A DNA stretch of 24,338 nt from an uncultured Lachnospiraceae bacterium. GTDB taxonomy: Bacteria; Bacillota; Clostridia; Lachnospirales; Lachnospiraceae. The stretch covers positions 1-24,338 of the forward strand of contig CAJUES010000052.1 in assembly GCA_910585765.1 (NCBI GenBank). Reading direction: 5' to 3'. Shown here piece by piece: positions 1 through 8,005 of the stretch; position 1 is the first letter of the stretch, and each line of letters starts with the position of its first letter. A model generated the notes under the pieces. The model was not told where the DNA came from. It searched no databases and saw only the letters and a program-made list of their open reading frames with translations. Made by a program: the position numbers and the translations under genes.

Positions 1-54
1 TAAACAAAGGATTTCAGCCGTTTATTATTTTGTCAAGTGTTTAAAACGGGATAT

Positions 55-83
55 ATATTAGCACTGTTGCGGGAGGTTGTCAA
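55..83 (-). promoter_or_regulatory. Outward-facing sigma-A type promoter at left edge
   Basis: On the minus strand there is a perfect -35 hexamer TTGACA (plus positions 78-83), a 17-bp spacer, and TAATAT (55-60) as -10. Transcription would start near position 48 and leave the window to the left. It lies immediately downstream of the last minus-strand gene, so it should drive the next operon. In many Clostridia the gene after RNase E/G is rplU, but that lies outside the window and is only inferred. A second TTGACA at 31-36 has no good -10 partner. Confidence 0.6.
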
Positions 84-101
84 TGTATTTTTGCCTGATT
101 T

Positions 102-518
102 TTACCGGATCTCGAACAAAAGAGAAAATGATGTCCCTTTCGCACAGACGATCTTGATCTGGTTTTTTCCTTTTTTCAGCGCGAGGTCGATCGTATGTTC
201 AAAATCCGACTCCGACGATTCAGGATCGTTCACCGCCGCACTGTCCTGCTCCACCAGTGTCGTGACATTGTTGTCAGGAGTGATCAGGATCAGCTTTGCC
301 TTTCCCTTTGTCACTTGAAATGTATATTGCATCTGCCGGCTTATGTCCGCGTCTGCCGTGTATTTCCAGATGACGTCTGCGCCTGTCATTTTGCCGCAGG
401 TCACAGTGATGACGCCATCCTGTGTGCTATGCCTGTAACGTACTTTGTTGGCGCCGTCAAACCTGGTGAGCAGATCCGGATTGTCATAAAAACTTGCCGG
501 CAGAAAGGTCGTTATCAT
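102..518 (-). CDS. Hypothetical protein, small beta-rich domain
   Basis: I do not recognise this 138-residue protein. It begins MITTFLPASF at the ATG at 518, ten bases after the RNase E/G stop codon; a longer reading from 590 would overlap that gene by about 60 bp and is less likely. The ribosome binding site before 518 is weak, so translation may depend on coupling to the upstream gene. No signal peptide or membrane segment is visible. The C-terminal half alternates hydrophobic and polar residues (KGKAKLILITPDNN, then KKGKNQIKIVCAKGTSFSLL), which suggests a beta-sandwich resembling accessory carbohydrate-binding domains, but that is inference. It is the last gene of the long minus-strand unit, and a new promoter follows directly after its stop codon. 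Confidence 0.6.
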   Translation of the reverse strand: MITTFLPASFYDNPDLLTRFDGANKVRYRHSTQDGVITVTCGKMTGADVIWKYTADADISRQMQYTFQVTKGKAKLILITPDNNVTTLVEQDSAAVNDPESSESDFEHTIDLALKKGKNQIKIVCAKGTSFSLLFEIR

Positions 519-528
519 AAAAACACCG

Positions 529-1800
529 TCAGAGATCACGCAGCTGCTCCGCCAGTGATCTCGTCGTCTTTTTGCGGGTGATCTCGACAAGCCCCAGCGC
601 AGTCATGTCGACGATGTTTGTCTGGATATGATCCTTTTTGGCGAGGATCCTCAACTCCTGCAGCAGCGCCTCATCTTTCTGGCTGTCCTCCATATTGATG
701 AAGTCGACCAGTATCATTCCCGTGAGATTGCGCAGCCGGATCTGGTACATGATCTCGCAGGCTGCCTCAAGGTTGATCTGATAGATATACGCTGCACTGT
801 CTTTTTTGGAGATGTTCTTTCCGGAGTTGACGTCGACCACATACATTGCTTCCGTCTTTTCAATGATCAGATAGGCGCCGGATCGGAGCCAGACTTTCTT
901 GGAGAGCAGTTCGTCCAGCTGTGTCTCCACACGGTAAAGCTTGTTCAGCGGGTAGGTTTCATCCTGATACAATGAAATGCCGGCGAGCTGTTCGGGCAGA
1001 TAGACCGCCGCAAATTCCTTGATCTCGTCAAATATCTGTGCGTCATCTGTCACGATCCGCTCGAATACGATTCCCGCATCGCGCATGCTCGTCAGATAAG
1101 GCGGCGCGGCATGTGAGATGCGGCTGTAGCATGTCCTGTGGCTGCCATCCTGGATCAGTGTGGACATTTTGCTGCACAGGTATCGGATCTCGTCTGAGAC
1201 GGGCTGCAGCTCGTCTTGAGATGTGTCCGTCGCGGCTGCGGCATCAAAATCAGTGTCCGCATCAGGAAGGATCGCTGCGGCATCGTGCAGGAGACTTGCC
1301 GCATTTGTCCGAATGACGACACCGTAGTCGATATCCTGCGGAATGACATTCCGCAGCCGTTCCCTCTCGGATCTGGAACACTTCTTGGAGACGCCCTTGT
1401 AGGTGTTGCCGCAGGAAATGACGCTGTATTTTCCTGCCAGAGACAGATTGGCGGTAAACACAGGTTCCTTCGTCCGCACGGCTTCCTTTTCGAGCTGTAC
1501 CAGGATCTCATCTCCGGCCAGGATCCTGCCATCGAACCTGCGGTTTGTCAGGATGGGACTGTAGTCTGCGGGAATGGGCAGATAGCCCTTCTGGTCAGGC
1601 ATATAATCTATAAATGCCGCGTTGAGCTGTCTTACCACATTTTTTACTTTGGCGACAAAGATATCTCCGATTGTGATATTGTCTGTATTTTTGGCAGAAT
1701 GGACGAAGCTGATGGCATCCATTCTGTTTGTCCGGGCATCAAATACAAACGCCAGCACACCACTTCCGTATTTGGTTATGATATAGCGCATTCCGTTCAT
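529..1800 (-). CDS. rng: Ribonuclease E/G family endoribonuclease, short form
   Basis: A 423-residue member of the RNase E/G family, which cleaves single-stranded RNA during rRNA, tRNA and mRNA processing in the cytoplasm. An S1-type RNA-binding segment lies around residues 42-125 (GDIFVAKVKNVV, then EKEAVRTKEPVFTANLSL). The catalytic DNase I-like part carries the two metal-binding aspartates, D323 in VVDVNSG and D366 in LVDFINM. The protein ends soon after the conserved LGLVEITRKK, so it lacks the CPxC Zn-link and the small domain found in the E. coli enzymes; it is about 65 residues shorter than E. coli RNase G. An acidic, alanine-rich stretch at about 179-204 looks like a flexible linker. 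Its ATG overlaps the TGA of the upstream TIGR03936 gene by one base (TGATG), implying translational coupling. A second in-frame Met at residue 4 is an alternative start. Confidence 0.88.
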   Translation of the reverse strand: MNGMRYIITKYGSGVLAFVFDARTNRMDAISFVHSAKNTDNITIGDIFVAKVKNVVRQLNAAFIDYMPDQKGYLPIPADYSPILTNRRFDGRILAGDEILVQLEKEAVRTKEPVFTANLSLAGKYSVISCGNTYKGVSKKCSRSERERLRNVIPQDIDYGVVIRTNAASLLHDAAAILPDADTDFDAAAATDTSQDELQPVSDEIRYLCSKMSTLIQDGSHRTCYSRISHAAPPYLTSMRDAGIVFERIVTDDAQIFDEIKEFAAVYLPEQLAGISLYQDETYPLNKLYRVETQLDELLSKKVWLRSGAYLIIEKTEAMYVVDVNSGKNISKKDSAAYIYQINLEAACEIMYQIRLRNLTGMILVDFINMEDSQKDEALLQELRILAKKDHIQTNIVDMTALGLVEITRKKTTRSLAEQLRDL

Positions 1801-2507
1801 CAGTAATCGCTCCCCACAAATCCAAGCGGTTTTAGCTGCATGTCCGCCGGTGTACCGACATTGGTGTAAGTCTCTTCTCTCGTGACCAGCAGTCCGAATT
1901 CATCAAATGCCTGATGTTTATAGTCATACAGCGCTTTGACGACAAGGGCGGGTTTGATATTTCCTGCACTGCTCGCATCGACAGTCAAGCTCATGGTGCC
2001 GTTTTGCTCATCAAAACAGCACGCGTATATATAGGGCTTCATATTGAACGTCGACGTGCTCTTTTTCGTCTTTTTCGTCACGATGATCTCGTCTTGACCA
2101 TAAAAGTCATCTATGACCGAACTGGTCAGAAAATCAGGCTGAAAGCCTTCGCGGAAAGCGATCGTATAGCCTGCCGCCGCGACACTTGCCATGGCATTTC
2201 CGGCGTTGTCGGGAAGAAGCCGCACCTCAAGGATTTTGATGCCGTCCACCATCTGGGCATTGAGCGAGTCGGCAAATTCCCCGGCGCTTGTCAGGGAATG
2301 GACTTCGATATCCATATATTCGCCGTTGCTCTCAAGCCCTACGCCGAGCGGGGCGGCAAAGGACATGATCTGGTGCGGGCTGAAACCTGTTGAGTAGGCA
2401 ATGTCGATTCCTGCGCGGCGAATTGCCTTCTGGAAATAGCGCATGACATCCAAATGCCCGATAAATCGCAGTACGCCATGCTTGGAAAATTTTACTCTTA
2501 ATCTCAC
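1800..2507 (-). CDS. TIGR03936 (DUF2344) radical-SAM-associated protein
   Basis: A 235-residue protein of the TIGR03936/DUF2344 family, found beside or fused to the TIGR03960 radical SAM enzyme; its biochemical role is unknown. The family signature is at the N-terminus: KFSKHGVLRFIGHLD, then YSTGFSPHQIMSFAAPLGVG. It has no radical SAM cysteine motif, signal peptide or membrane segment. I choose the GTG at 2507, because a perfect AAGGAGG lies six bases upstream and the product then starts at the conserved RLRVKFSKHG. A longer in-frame ATG at 2597 would overlap the previous gene by more than 70 bp. It follows the radical SAM gene by 16 bp and is coupled to rng by a one-base stop/start overlap. 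Family assignment is firm; function is not. Confidence 0.85.
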   Translation of the reverse strand: MRLRVKFSKHGVLRFIGHLDVMRYFQKAIRRAGIDIAYSTGFSPHQIMSFAAPLGVGLESNGEYMDIEVHSLTSAGEFADSLNAQMVDGIKILEVRLLPDNAGNAMASVAAAGYTIAFREGFQPDFLTSSVIDDFYGQDEIIVTKKTKKSTSTFNMKPYIYACCFDEQNGTMSLTVDASSAGNIKPALVVKALYDYKHQAFDEFGLLVTREETYTNVGTPADMQLKPLGFVGSDY

Positions 2508-2513
2508 AACAAA

Positions 2514-2520
2514 CCTCCTT
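2514..2520 (-). promoter_or_regulatory. Ribosome binding site deciding a GTG start
   Basis: A perfect AAGGAGG on the minus strand, six bases before the GTG at 2507. It lies just after the TGA of the TIGR03960 gene and shows that the TIGR03936 protein starts at GTG rather than at the upstream ATG. Confidence 0.85.
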
Positions 2521-2523
2521 GCA

Positions 2524-4410
2524 TCATAGGGCTTCTGCCGCACCGCCGCGTTTTGCGAAGCATATGCCGCATTGAAATCTTGCCGCGCCGCAGGCATTGC
2601 ACTGCTGCTGACAGTTCGGCGTCACCTGCTCGTCGAGTGCGCGCAGCCATTCCCGCTTTAGAAACTCTTTTGAGACGCCGCAGTCGATGAAGTCCCACGG
2701 AAAGATTTCATCGAGACTGCGTTCCCGCGTCGTGTAAAAGTTTATGTCAATGCCGCATTCCGCAAACGTCTCCATCCATATATCGTGTCTGTAGTACTCG
2801 CCCCACGCGTCAAAGATACAGCCTTTCTGGTACGCCATCAGGATCGGTCTGCACAGGCGTCTGTCGCCGCGGGCGAGAATCCCCTCCATGACGCTGGCGT
2901 CGGCTTCATGCCAGTTGTATTTGATGCTCTTTTGATTCAGCTGTTCGGTGATCGCCTTTCTCGTCATGTACGCCCGCTCCAGAAACTGTTCCTTTGTGCA
3001 CTGCGCAGCCCACTGGAACGGCGTAAAAGGCTTCGGGATAAAGAACGACGTGCTGGCGACGATCTGCACTTTTCCGTTTCGCTTTTCCTTTGGAACGGTC
3101 TCATAGAAGGTGACGGCGATCTTGTTGGAAAGTTCTGCTATTTCCCGGATATCCGCCTCTGTTTCCGTTGGCAGTCCGAGCATAAAATAAAGCTTTACCC
3201 TGTTCCAGCCACCCTCAAACGCCAGGGCAGCCCCCTTGAGTATCACTTCCTCGGTCAGCCCCTTGTTGATCACATTTCTCAGCCGCTGGCTCCCGGCCTC
3301 CGGTGCAAACGTCAGACTGCTTTTCCTGACATCCTGTACTTTTTCCATGACGTCGAGCGAGAAGGCGTCGATCCGAAGGGACGGGAGGGATATATTGACC
3401 TTTTTTTCCTGGCATTTACCGATCAGAAAGCTGACGAGTTCCTCGAGCCGCGAGTAGTCGCTTGAGCTCAGTGAACTCAGCGATATCTCGTCATATCCCG
3501 TGTTGTCAAGCATTTTCACAGCGTACTCTTTGAGCATCTCCACATCGCGCTCCCGCACCGGTCTGTACAGCTGACCCGCCTGGCAGAAACGGCATCCGCG
3601 GATGCAGCCCCTCTGGATCTCCAGAACGACCCTGTCCTGCGTACATTTGATAAAAGGCACGACAGGTTTCTCGGGATAGTAGGTATCTGATACATCGGTG
3701 ACGATCTCTTTCACGATCGTCCTTGGTATATCAGGGCGTGTCGGTTCGAAGGATTTGATCGTGCCGTCGCTGTGGTAGCCTGGCTCATAAAAACGGGGCA
3801 CATACATTCCGGGAAGCTTTGCCGCCTCCGCCAGAAAATCCTCTCTCGACGCGCCGTCTTTCCTGCATGTTTTGTACAGATCCAGAAGACGGCGATATTG
3901 TGTCTCGCCCTCTCCAATATAGAAGATGTCAAAAAAGTCCGCGATCGGTTCAGGATTGTAACTGCAGGGCCCGCCTCCGATCACGACCGGATGTTCCCAG
4001 TTCCGCTCTGCTGCCAGCAAAGGGATCTGGGAAAGGTCCAATATCTGCAAAACATTTGTATAGCACATCTCGTACTGGAGTGTGATGCCCAGAAAATCAA
4101 AGTCCCTGACAGGGTCCTGCGATTCCAATGCAAACAGGGGGATCCCTCTTTCGCGCATGAGCGCATCGAGATCCGGCCAGGGCGAGTAGACACGCTCACA
4201 CCAGGTATCTTCAAACTGGTTGAACATATCGTACAGGATCTGGATCCCGAGGTGCGACATGCCGATCTCATAGACATCGGGAAAACACATTGCAAATCGG
4301 ACAGAAATGTCCATTTTATTTTTCGTCACGCTGTTCACTTCGTTTCCGATATAGCGTGCCGGTTTTTCGATTTTCAGCAGGATCTCGTCACTTAAAGCTA
4401 AATTTCTCAT
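2524..4410 (-). CDS. TIGR03960 family radical SAM protein
   Basis: A 628-residue radical SAM enzyme of the uncharacterised TIGR03960 family. The N-terminal third resembles a B12-binding-type Rossmann domain (about residues 30-190, with VVIGGGPCSYNPEP and IGEGE). The radical SAM core starts near residue 268, with the CX3CX2C cluster motif in GCIRGCRFCQAGQ. The C-terminus carries five more cysteines spaced CX3CX2CX6CX2C (from about residue 599), a likely second Fe-S or zinc site. I choose the ATG at 4410, which has AGAGGA six bases upstream and gives the family's usual start; a longer ATG at 4542 would run far into the lysozyme gene. It lies 16 bp after the lysozyme and 16 bp before its partner gene. 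The substrate is unknown; the linkage to RNase E/G hints at RNA or ribosome maturation, which is inference. Confidence 0.88.
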   Translation of the reverse strand: MRNLALSDEILLKIEKPARYIGNEVNSVTKNKMDISVRFAMCFPDVYEIGMSHLGIQILYDMFNQFEDTWCERVYSPWPDLDALMRERGIPLFALESQDPVRDFDFLGITLQYEMCYTNVLQILDLSQIPLLAAERNWEHPVVIGGGPCSYNPEPIADFFDIFYIGEGETQYRRLLDLYKTCRKDGASREDFLAEAAKLPGMYVPRFYEPGYHSDGTIKSFEPTRPDIPRTIVKEIVTDVSDTYYPEKPVVPFIKCTQDRVVLEIQRGCIRGCRFCQAGQLYRPVRERDVEMLKEYAVKMLDNTGYDEISLSSLSSSDYSRLEELVSFLIGKCQEKKVNISLPSLRIDAFSLDVMEKVQDVRKSSLTFAPEAGSQRLRNVINKGLTEEVILKGAALAFEGGWNRVKLYFMLGLPTETEADIREIAELSNKIAVTFYETVPKEKRNGKVQIVASTSFFIPKPFTPFQWAAQCTKEQFLERAYMTRKAITEQLNQKSIKYNWHEADASVMEGILARGDRRLCRPILMAYQKGCIFDAWGEYYRHDIWMETFAECGIDINFYTTRERSLDEIFPWDFIDCGVSKEFLKREWLRALDEQVTPNCQQQCNACGAARFQCGICFAKRGGAAEAL

Positions 4411-4426
4411 ATAAATCCTCTTTAAT

Positions 4427-5980
4427 CTACTGCGGAAGCTGCGGCAGGGCTGGCTGGGGAAGCATCTTGCCGTCGACATCGAAAATATAAGGGATGCCGT
4501 CGATCTCGACGATTCCTGTCTGCATGTTTCCGTTGATATCAAAATAATAAATGCTTCCGTTAATCGTCACCATGCCGATCGCCATGTGTCCGTCCGCCTC
4601 ATAATATTTTGCTGTGACACCGTCGTTGAACCAGCCTGTGTACATTGCGCCGTCTGCGCCGAACAGATAAGAGAGACCGTTCAGGTTCACAGTGCCTGTC
4701 ATCATGCGTCCAAGCTCGTCAAACAGGTATGTCCTTCCCTCGATCGTCTGCCACCCGGTCAATCTGTGTCCGTCCGTCATGGACAGATAATAGCTGTATG
4801 CACCGTCGTTGAACCAGCCGTATGCCATGGAGCCGTCCACGGCAAAGAGGAATGTCTGGTCTCCGATCGTCTGCCATCCTGTCTGCATGATCCCGTTCGC
4901 ATCAAAGTAATAATATTTATTGTCCACGATGCTGAGCCCGGTGAGCATGTGGCCGTCTGTTGAGAAGAACCGCTTTCCGTCGGGAAAGTCAAGGAATCCG
5001 ACATACATGGGACCATCTGGTGCAAAGTAGTAGAACAGTCCGTTCAAGTTCTGGAGCCCGGTGAGCATTTTGCCATCTGCGCCAAAACAGTACATTCCCG
5101 GCCCGATCGGCGTAAAGCCCACTGCCATAACGCCGTCCGGCTGCAGATAGTACATACTGTTGTCGAGTGGCAGCCATCCTGTCACCATGCGCCCGGCAGG
5201 GTCAAGATAATACTTTGCAGCACCCAGGTCGAGCCAGCCCCTCTGCATTTTGTAGTTGATATAGTAATATAAAAAGCCTTTCCTTGCAACCCAGCCCGTG
5301 TTCACGATGCTGGCGGAATAGTCCTTCAGGGCATAATCCAGATCGACATCACCGACGATCCCGGGGACACTGCCTTTGCTTGAGTACTGCCATATAGCAG
5401 CGTCGGGAATCTCGCACGCTGCTGCCCACTGGGCGACCCACTTGTCGTAAAAGACGGGGCCGATCCGGTCGCGGAACCAGCTGGTGCTGGTATAGACCAT
5501 CGGATAATACCCTTCTGCCTCGATCATGGCACAGAACGTGTTTGCCATGAGAGACAATGTTTCCGGGGAAAGGGATTTCTGGACATTGTCCTCGACATCC
5601 CACACGACAGGATATGACACCTGCACATTCTGGATGGCATTCAATACGAACTGGGCCTCTGCTGCCGCCTCCTCAACACTTTTCGCGTAGGAGTAGATAT
5701 ATACACCCGTCTTGATGCCCGCCTGCTGCGCCGCGATCATATTGTATTGAAAGTACGGATCGATCCCGGATTTTGTACTGCCGACCTTGATAAAGGCAAA
5801 CGAGACGCCGCTCTGCGCCACTGCCTGCCAGTTGATCGCTCCCTGGTATTTTGAGACATCGATCCCTTTTTCGATGGCTGCCGCCTCCGACTGAAAAGCC
5901 GGCACGCCGCACAGCATGCACACGGCAAGAAGCGCGCATAGGATCCTTGTAACTTTGTTGGCTGATCGCTGTTTTCTCAT
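4427..5980 (-). CDS. Secreted GH25 lysozyme with wall-binding repeats
   Basis: A 517-residue exported muramidase of glycoside hydrolase family 25, cleaving the MurNAc-GlcNAc bond of peptidoglycan. A Sec signal peptide covers about residues 1-34 (basic start, hydrophobic LCALLAVCMLCGVPAF, then SEAAA). The catalytic domain (about 36-222) shows the GH25 landmarks: D41 in GIDVSKYQG, D128 and E130 in VVWDVED, and the closing GDVDLDYA near 210-217. From about 228 to 508 there are 14 repeats of 20 residues of the choline-binding/cell-wall-binding type, ending in a short proline-rich tail. GGGAGG lies ten bases before the ATG. It sits 33 bp after hisB and 16 bp before the radical SAM gene, with no obvious promoter of its own, so it appears co-transcribed with his genes. 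The signal peptide and the absence of phage genes argue against a prophage endolysin. Confidence 0.93.
   Translation of the reverse strand: MRKQRSANKVTRILCALLAVCMLCGVPAFQSEAAAIEKGIDVSKYQGAINWQAVAQSGVSFAFIKVGSTKSGIDPYFQYNMIAAQQAGIKTGVYIYSYAKSVEEAAAEAQFVLNAIQNVQVSYPVVWDVEDNVQKSLSPETLSLMANTFCAMIEAEGYYPMVYTSTSWFRDRIGPVFYDKWVAQWAAACEIPDAAIWQYSSKGSVPGIVGDVDLDYALKDYSASIVNTGWVARKGFLYYYINYKMQRGWLDLGAAKYYLDPAGRMVTGWLPLDNSMYYLQPDGVMAVGFTPIGPGMYCFGADGKMLTGLQNLNGLFYYFAPDGPMYVGFLDFPDGKRFFSTDGHMLTGLSIVDNKYYYFDANGIMQTGWQTIGDQTFLFAVDGSMAYGWFNDGAYSYYLSMTDGHRLTGWQTIEGRTYLFDELGRMMTGTVNLNGLSYLFGADGAMYTGWFNDGVTAKYYEADGHMAIGMVTINGSIYYFDINGNMQTGIVEIDGIPYIFDVDGKMLPQPALPQLPQ
4457..5299 (-). repeat. 14 tandem 20-residue wall-binding repeats (coding)
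   Basis: The C-terminal part of the lysozyme gene encodes 14 consecutive units of 20 residues (one has 21). Each unit has a G-W/F/L opening, an aromatic pair in the middle (YY, YF or LF) and an ADG/DG-x-M close. Examples are GWLDLGAAKYYLDPAGRMVT and GWQTIGDQTFLFAVDGSMAY. The units are clearly diverged at DNA level, so the array is old rather than newly expanded. Confidence 0.85.
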
Positions 5981-6013
5981 CAGTCACTTTTCCTCCCTGT
6001 ATTTTAAACTTCC

Positions 6014-6601
6014 TTATAAACTTCCCTTTGTCGACAGCACATCCTCGATGCGCTCATCCATGGATACCGCACTGTCCAGCGCTTTCGCGAACGCTTTGAA
6101 GACAGCCTCGATCATATGGTGGCTGTTCTCTCCGCTGAGCATCCTGATATGAATGTTCATGGCTGCGCTGTAAGATACGGCATAGAAGAATTCCTTCACG
6201 AGCGATGTGTCGAAACTGCCGACCATATCATTCGGAAAATTGCAGTCAAACTGCAGATAGGGTCTGCCGCACAAGTCGACCGCGCACAGCGCCAGGGCAT
6301 CGTCCATCGGCAGGATAAAGTAGCCGTACCGCCTGATCCCCCGCTTGTCTCCCACGGCTTCCCGGATCGCGTTTCCCAGCACAATACCGGTGTCCTCGAC
6401 CGTATGGTGCCCGTCAACATGCAAGTCGCCCCTGATGTCGACCTCCAGATCAAAGAAACCGTGTCTGGCAAAGCCCTCGAGCATATGGTCGAAAAAGCCA
6501 ATTCCTGTGTTGACCGATGACCGCCCTCTCCCGTCCAGATCCAGTCTCATATTGATGTTTGTCTCTTTGGTCACTCTCTTCACTTCTGCGATTCTGTCCA
6601 T
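6014..6601 (-). CDS. hisB: Imidazoleglycerol-phosphate dehydratase
   Basis: A 195-residue monofunctional HisB, which dehydrates imidazole-glycerol phosphate to imidazole-acetol phosphate in histidine synthesis. The length fits the family and there is no fused histidinol-phosphatase domain. Metal-binding motifs are intact: FFDHM (residues 36-40), ARHGFFD, HHTVED (65-70) and the second HH pair at 161-162 in SGENSHHMIEA. AGAAAGGAA lies about seven bases upstream of the ATG. hisD ends 12 bp before this start, so the two are co-transcribed. hisB is the last his gene here; the next gene is a lysozyme rather than hisH or hisA. Confidence 0.97.
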   Translation of the reverse strand: MDRIAEVKRVTKETNINMRLDLDGRGRSSVNTGIGFFDHMLEGFARHGFFDLEVDIRGDLHVDGHHTVEDTGIVLGNAIREAVGDKRGIRRYGYFILPMDDALALCAVDLCGRPYLQFDCNFPNDMVGSFDTSLVKEFFYAVSYSAAMNIHIRMLSGENSHHMIEAVFKAFAKALDSAVSMDERIEDVLSTKGSL

Positions 6602-6613
6602 AGTGATTCCTTT

Positions 6614-7915
6614 CTAGTCTGTTGCAGCTTCAAAACGCACACGGATCGAATTGGCGTGTGCCGTGAGTCCCTCCCTGCTGGCAAAAAGCTCAATATCCTC
6701 GTGTACCTTTTCCAGCGCTTCCCTGGAATAGGCGATAATGCTGGACTTCTTTACATAGTCATCGACGTTCAGCGGCGAGAAGAACTTTGCCGTACCATTG
6801 GTCGGCAGGACGTGATTGGGACCGGCATAGTAATCCCCGAGCGGTTCTGAGGAGTACTCTCCGAGGAAAATCGCACCGGCATTCCGGATCCGCGTCATCG
6901 TGTCAAACGGATTTTGGGTCAGGATCTCGAGATGTTCTGAAGCGATCTCGTTGGCTGCCTCGATAGCCGTCTCCATATCGGGAGCCACGAGGATATATCC
7001 GTAATTGTCAAGTGATTTCTGGATGATCTCCCTGCGCTCAAGCACCCTCAGGAAGCCGTCGACCTCCTCAGATACTTTTTGGGCGAGGGTTTCGCTCGTA
7101 GTGACCAGTATTGCCGATGCCAGTTCGTCGTGCTCTGCCTGGGACAGCAGGTCTGCCGCCACATACCGCGGCGTAGCACTCTCGTCGGCAAGCACCAGGA
7201 TCTCGGAAGGACCGGCGATCGAGTCAATGCTGACATGCCCATACACAGCGCGCTTTGCGAGTGCCACATAGATGTTGCCGGGACCGACGATCTTGTCGAC
7301 TTTCGGGATCATCTCCGTCCCGTAAGCGAGTGCGGCGATCGCCTGCGCGCCGCCTGCCTTGAAGATGGTGCTGACGCCTGCTATATCCGCCGCGACGAGC
7401 GTTGCGGGATTGACTTTTCCGTCGGCGCCCGCAGGCGTTGTCATGACAATGTTGGGGACACCTGCAACTTTGGCAGGAACAACATTCATGAGCGTTGTCG
7501 ACGGGTAGGCAGCCTTTCCGCCGGGGACATATACACCGACATTCTGCATCGGTGTGATCTTCTGTCCCAGTATCGTGCCGTCCTCCCTGGCGTCAAACCA
7601 GCTGCTTCTCTTTTGTTTTTCATGGTATGTACGGATGTTGGCGGCAGAATCGCACATCACTTTTATAAAATGTGCGTCCAGTTCCTGGTAAGCCGCATCG
7701 ATCTCCTCCCTGGTCACTTGAAAAGTCTCCCTTGTTGTGGTACATTTATCAAATTTCAGGGAGTACTCAAAGACGGCATCCTCCTTGCGTGTCTTGACAT
7801 TCTCGATGATATCCGCCACGACTTTCTCGTAATCACCGTAGTCGTTCGTACTTCTCTTCAATAGATCTTCAAGCAGATTCTGCTTTGTCTCATCTGTTAA
7901 TCTTACAATTCTCAT
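6614..7915 (-). CDS. hisD: Histidinol dehydrogenase
   Basis: A 433-residue Zn- and NAD-dependent enzyme that makes the last two oxidations, histidinol to histidine. The key residues known from the E. coli enzyme appear at nearly the same numbers: zinc ligands Q259 and H262 (SQAEHDE), D361 and H420, and the catalytic pair E327-H328 (ASEHLE). VGPGNIYVALAKR and IAGPSEILVLADE are also clear. I choose the ATG at 7915, which has AAGGAGG five bases upstream and starts MRIVRLTDE; an upstream in-frame start at 7960 would add an unlikely leader. The 90-bp gap from hisG is the largest inside the his block and shows no convincing promoter or terminator. Confidence 0.97.
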   Translation of the reverse strand: MRIVRLTDETKQNLLEDLLKRSTNDYGDYEKVVADIIENVKTRKEDAVFEYSLKFDKCTTTRETFQVTREEIDAAYQELDAHFIKVMCDSAANIRTYHEKQKRSSWFDAREDGTILGQKITPMQNVGVYVPGGKAAYPSTTLMNVVPAKVAGVPNIVMTTPAGADGKVNPATLVAADIAGVSTIFKAGGAQAIAALAYGTEMIPKVDKIVGPGNIYVALAKRAVYGHVSIDSIAGPSEILVLADESATPRYVAADLLSQAEHDELASAILVTTSETLAQKVSEEVDGFLRVLERREIIQKSLDNYGYILVAPDMETAIEAANEIASEHLEILTQNPFDTMTRIRNAGAIFLGEYSSEPLGDYYAGPNHVLPTNGTAKFFSPLNVDDYVKKSSIIAYSREALEKVHEDIELFASREGLTAHANSIRVRFEAATD

Positions 7916-8005
7916 TTTTGCCTCCTTCCTCCGCCTTGTCCTGACACAAATATCAGGCACTGTTTTTCACTGTTATCTACGCGACGCTGTACCAGTACTC
8001 CATCC

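Noticed and set aside
4427..5980. Prophage endolysin
   Set aside because: The lysozyme has its own signal peptide, a long wall-binding array and only core-genome neighbours; no holin or phage structural gene is present.
7916..8005. Internal promoter or attenuator between hisG and hisD
   Set aside because: Only a 5-bp stem with an 8-nt loop (CCTGA/TCAGG) and no matching promoter boxes or T-run; spacing alone does not prove a break.
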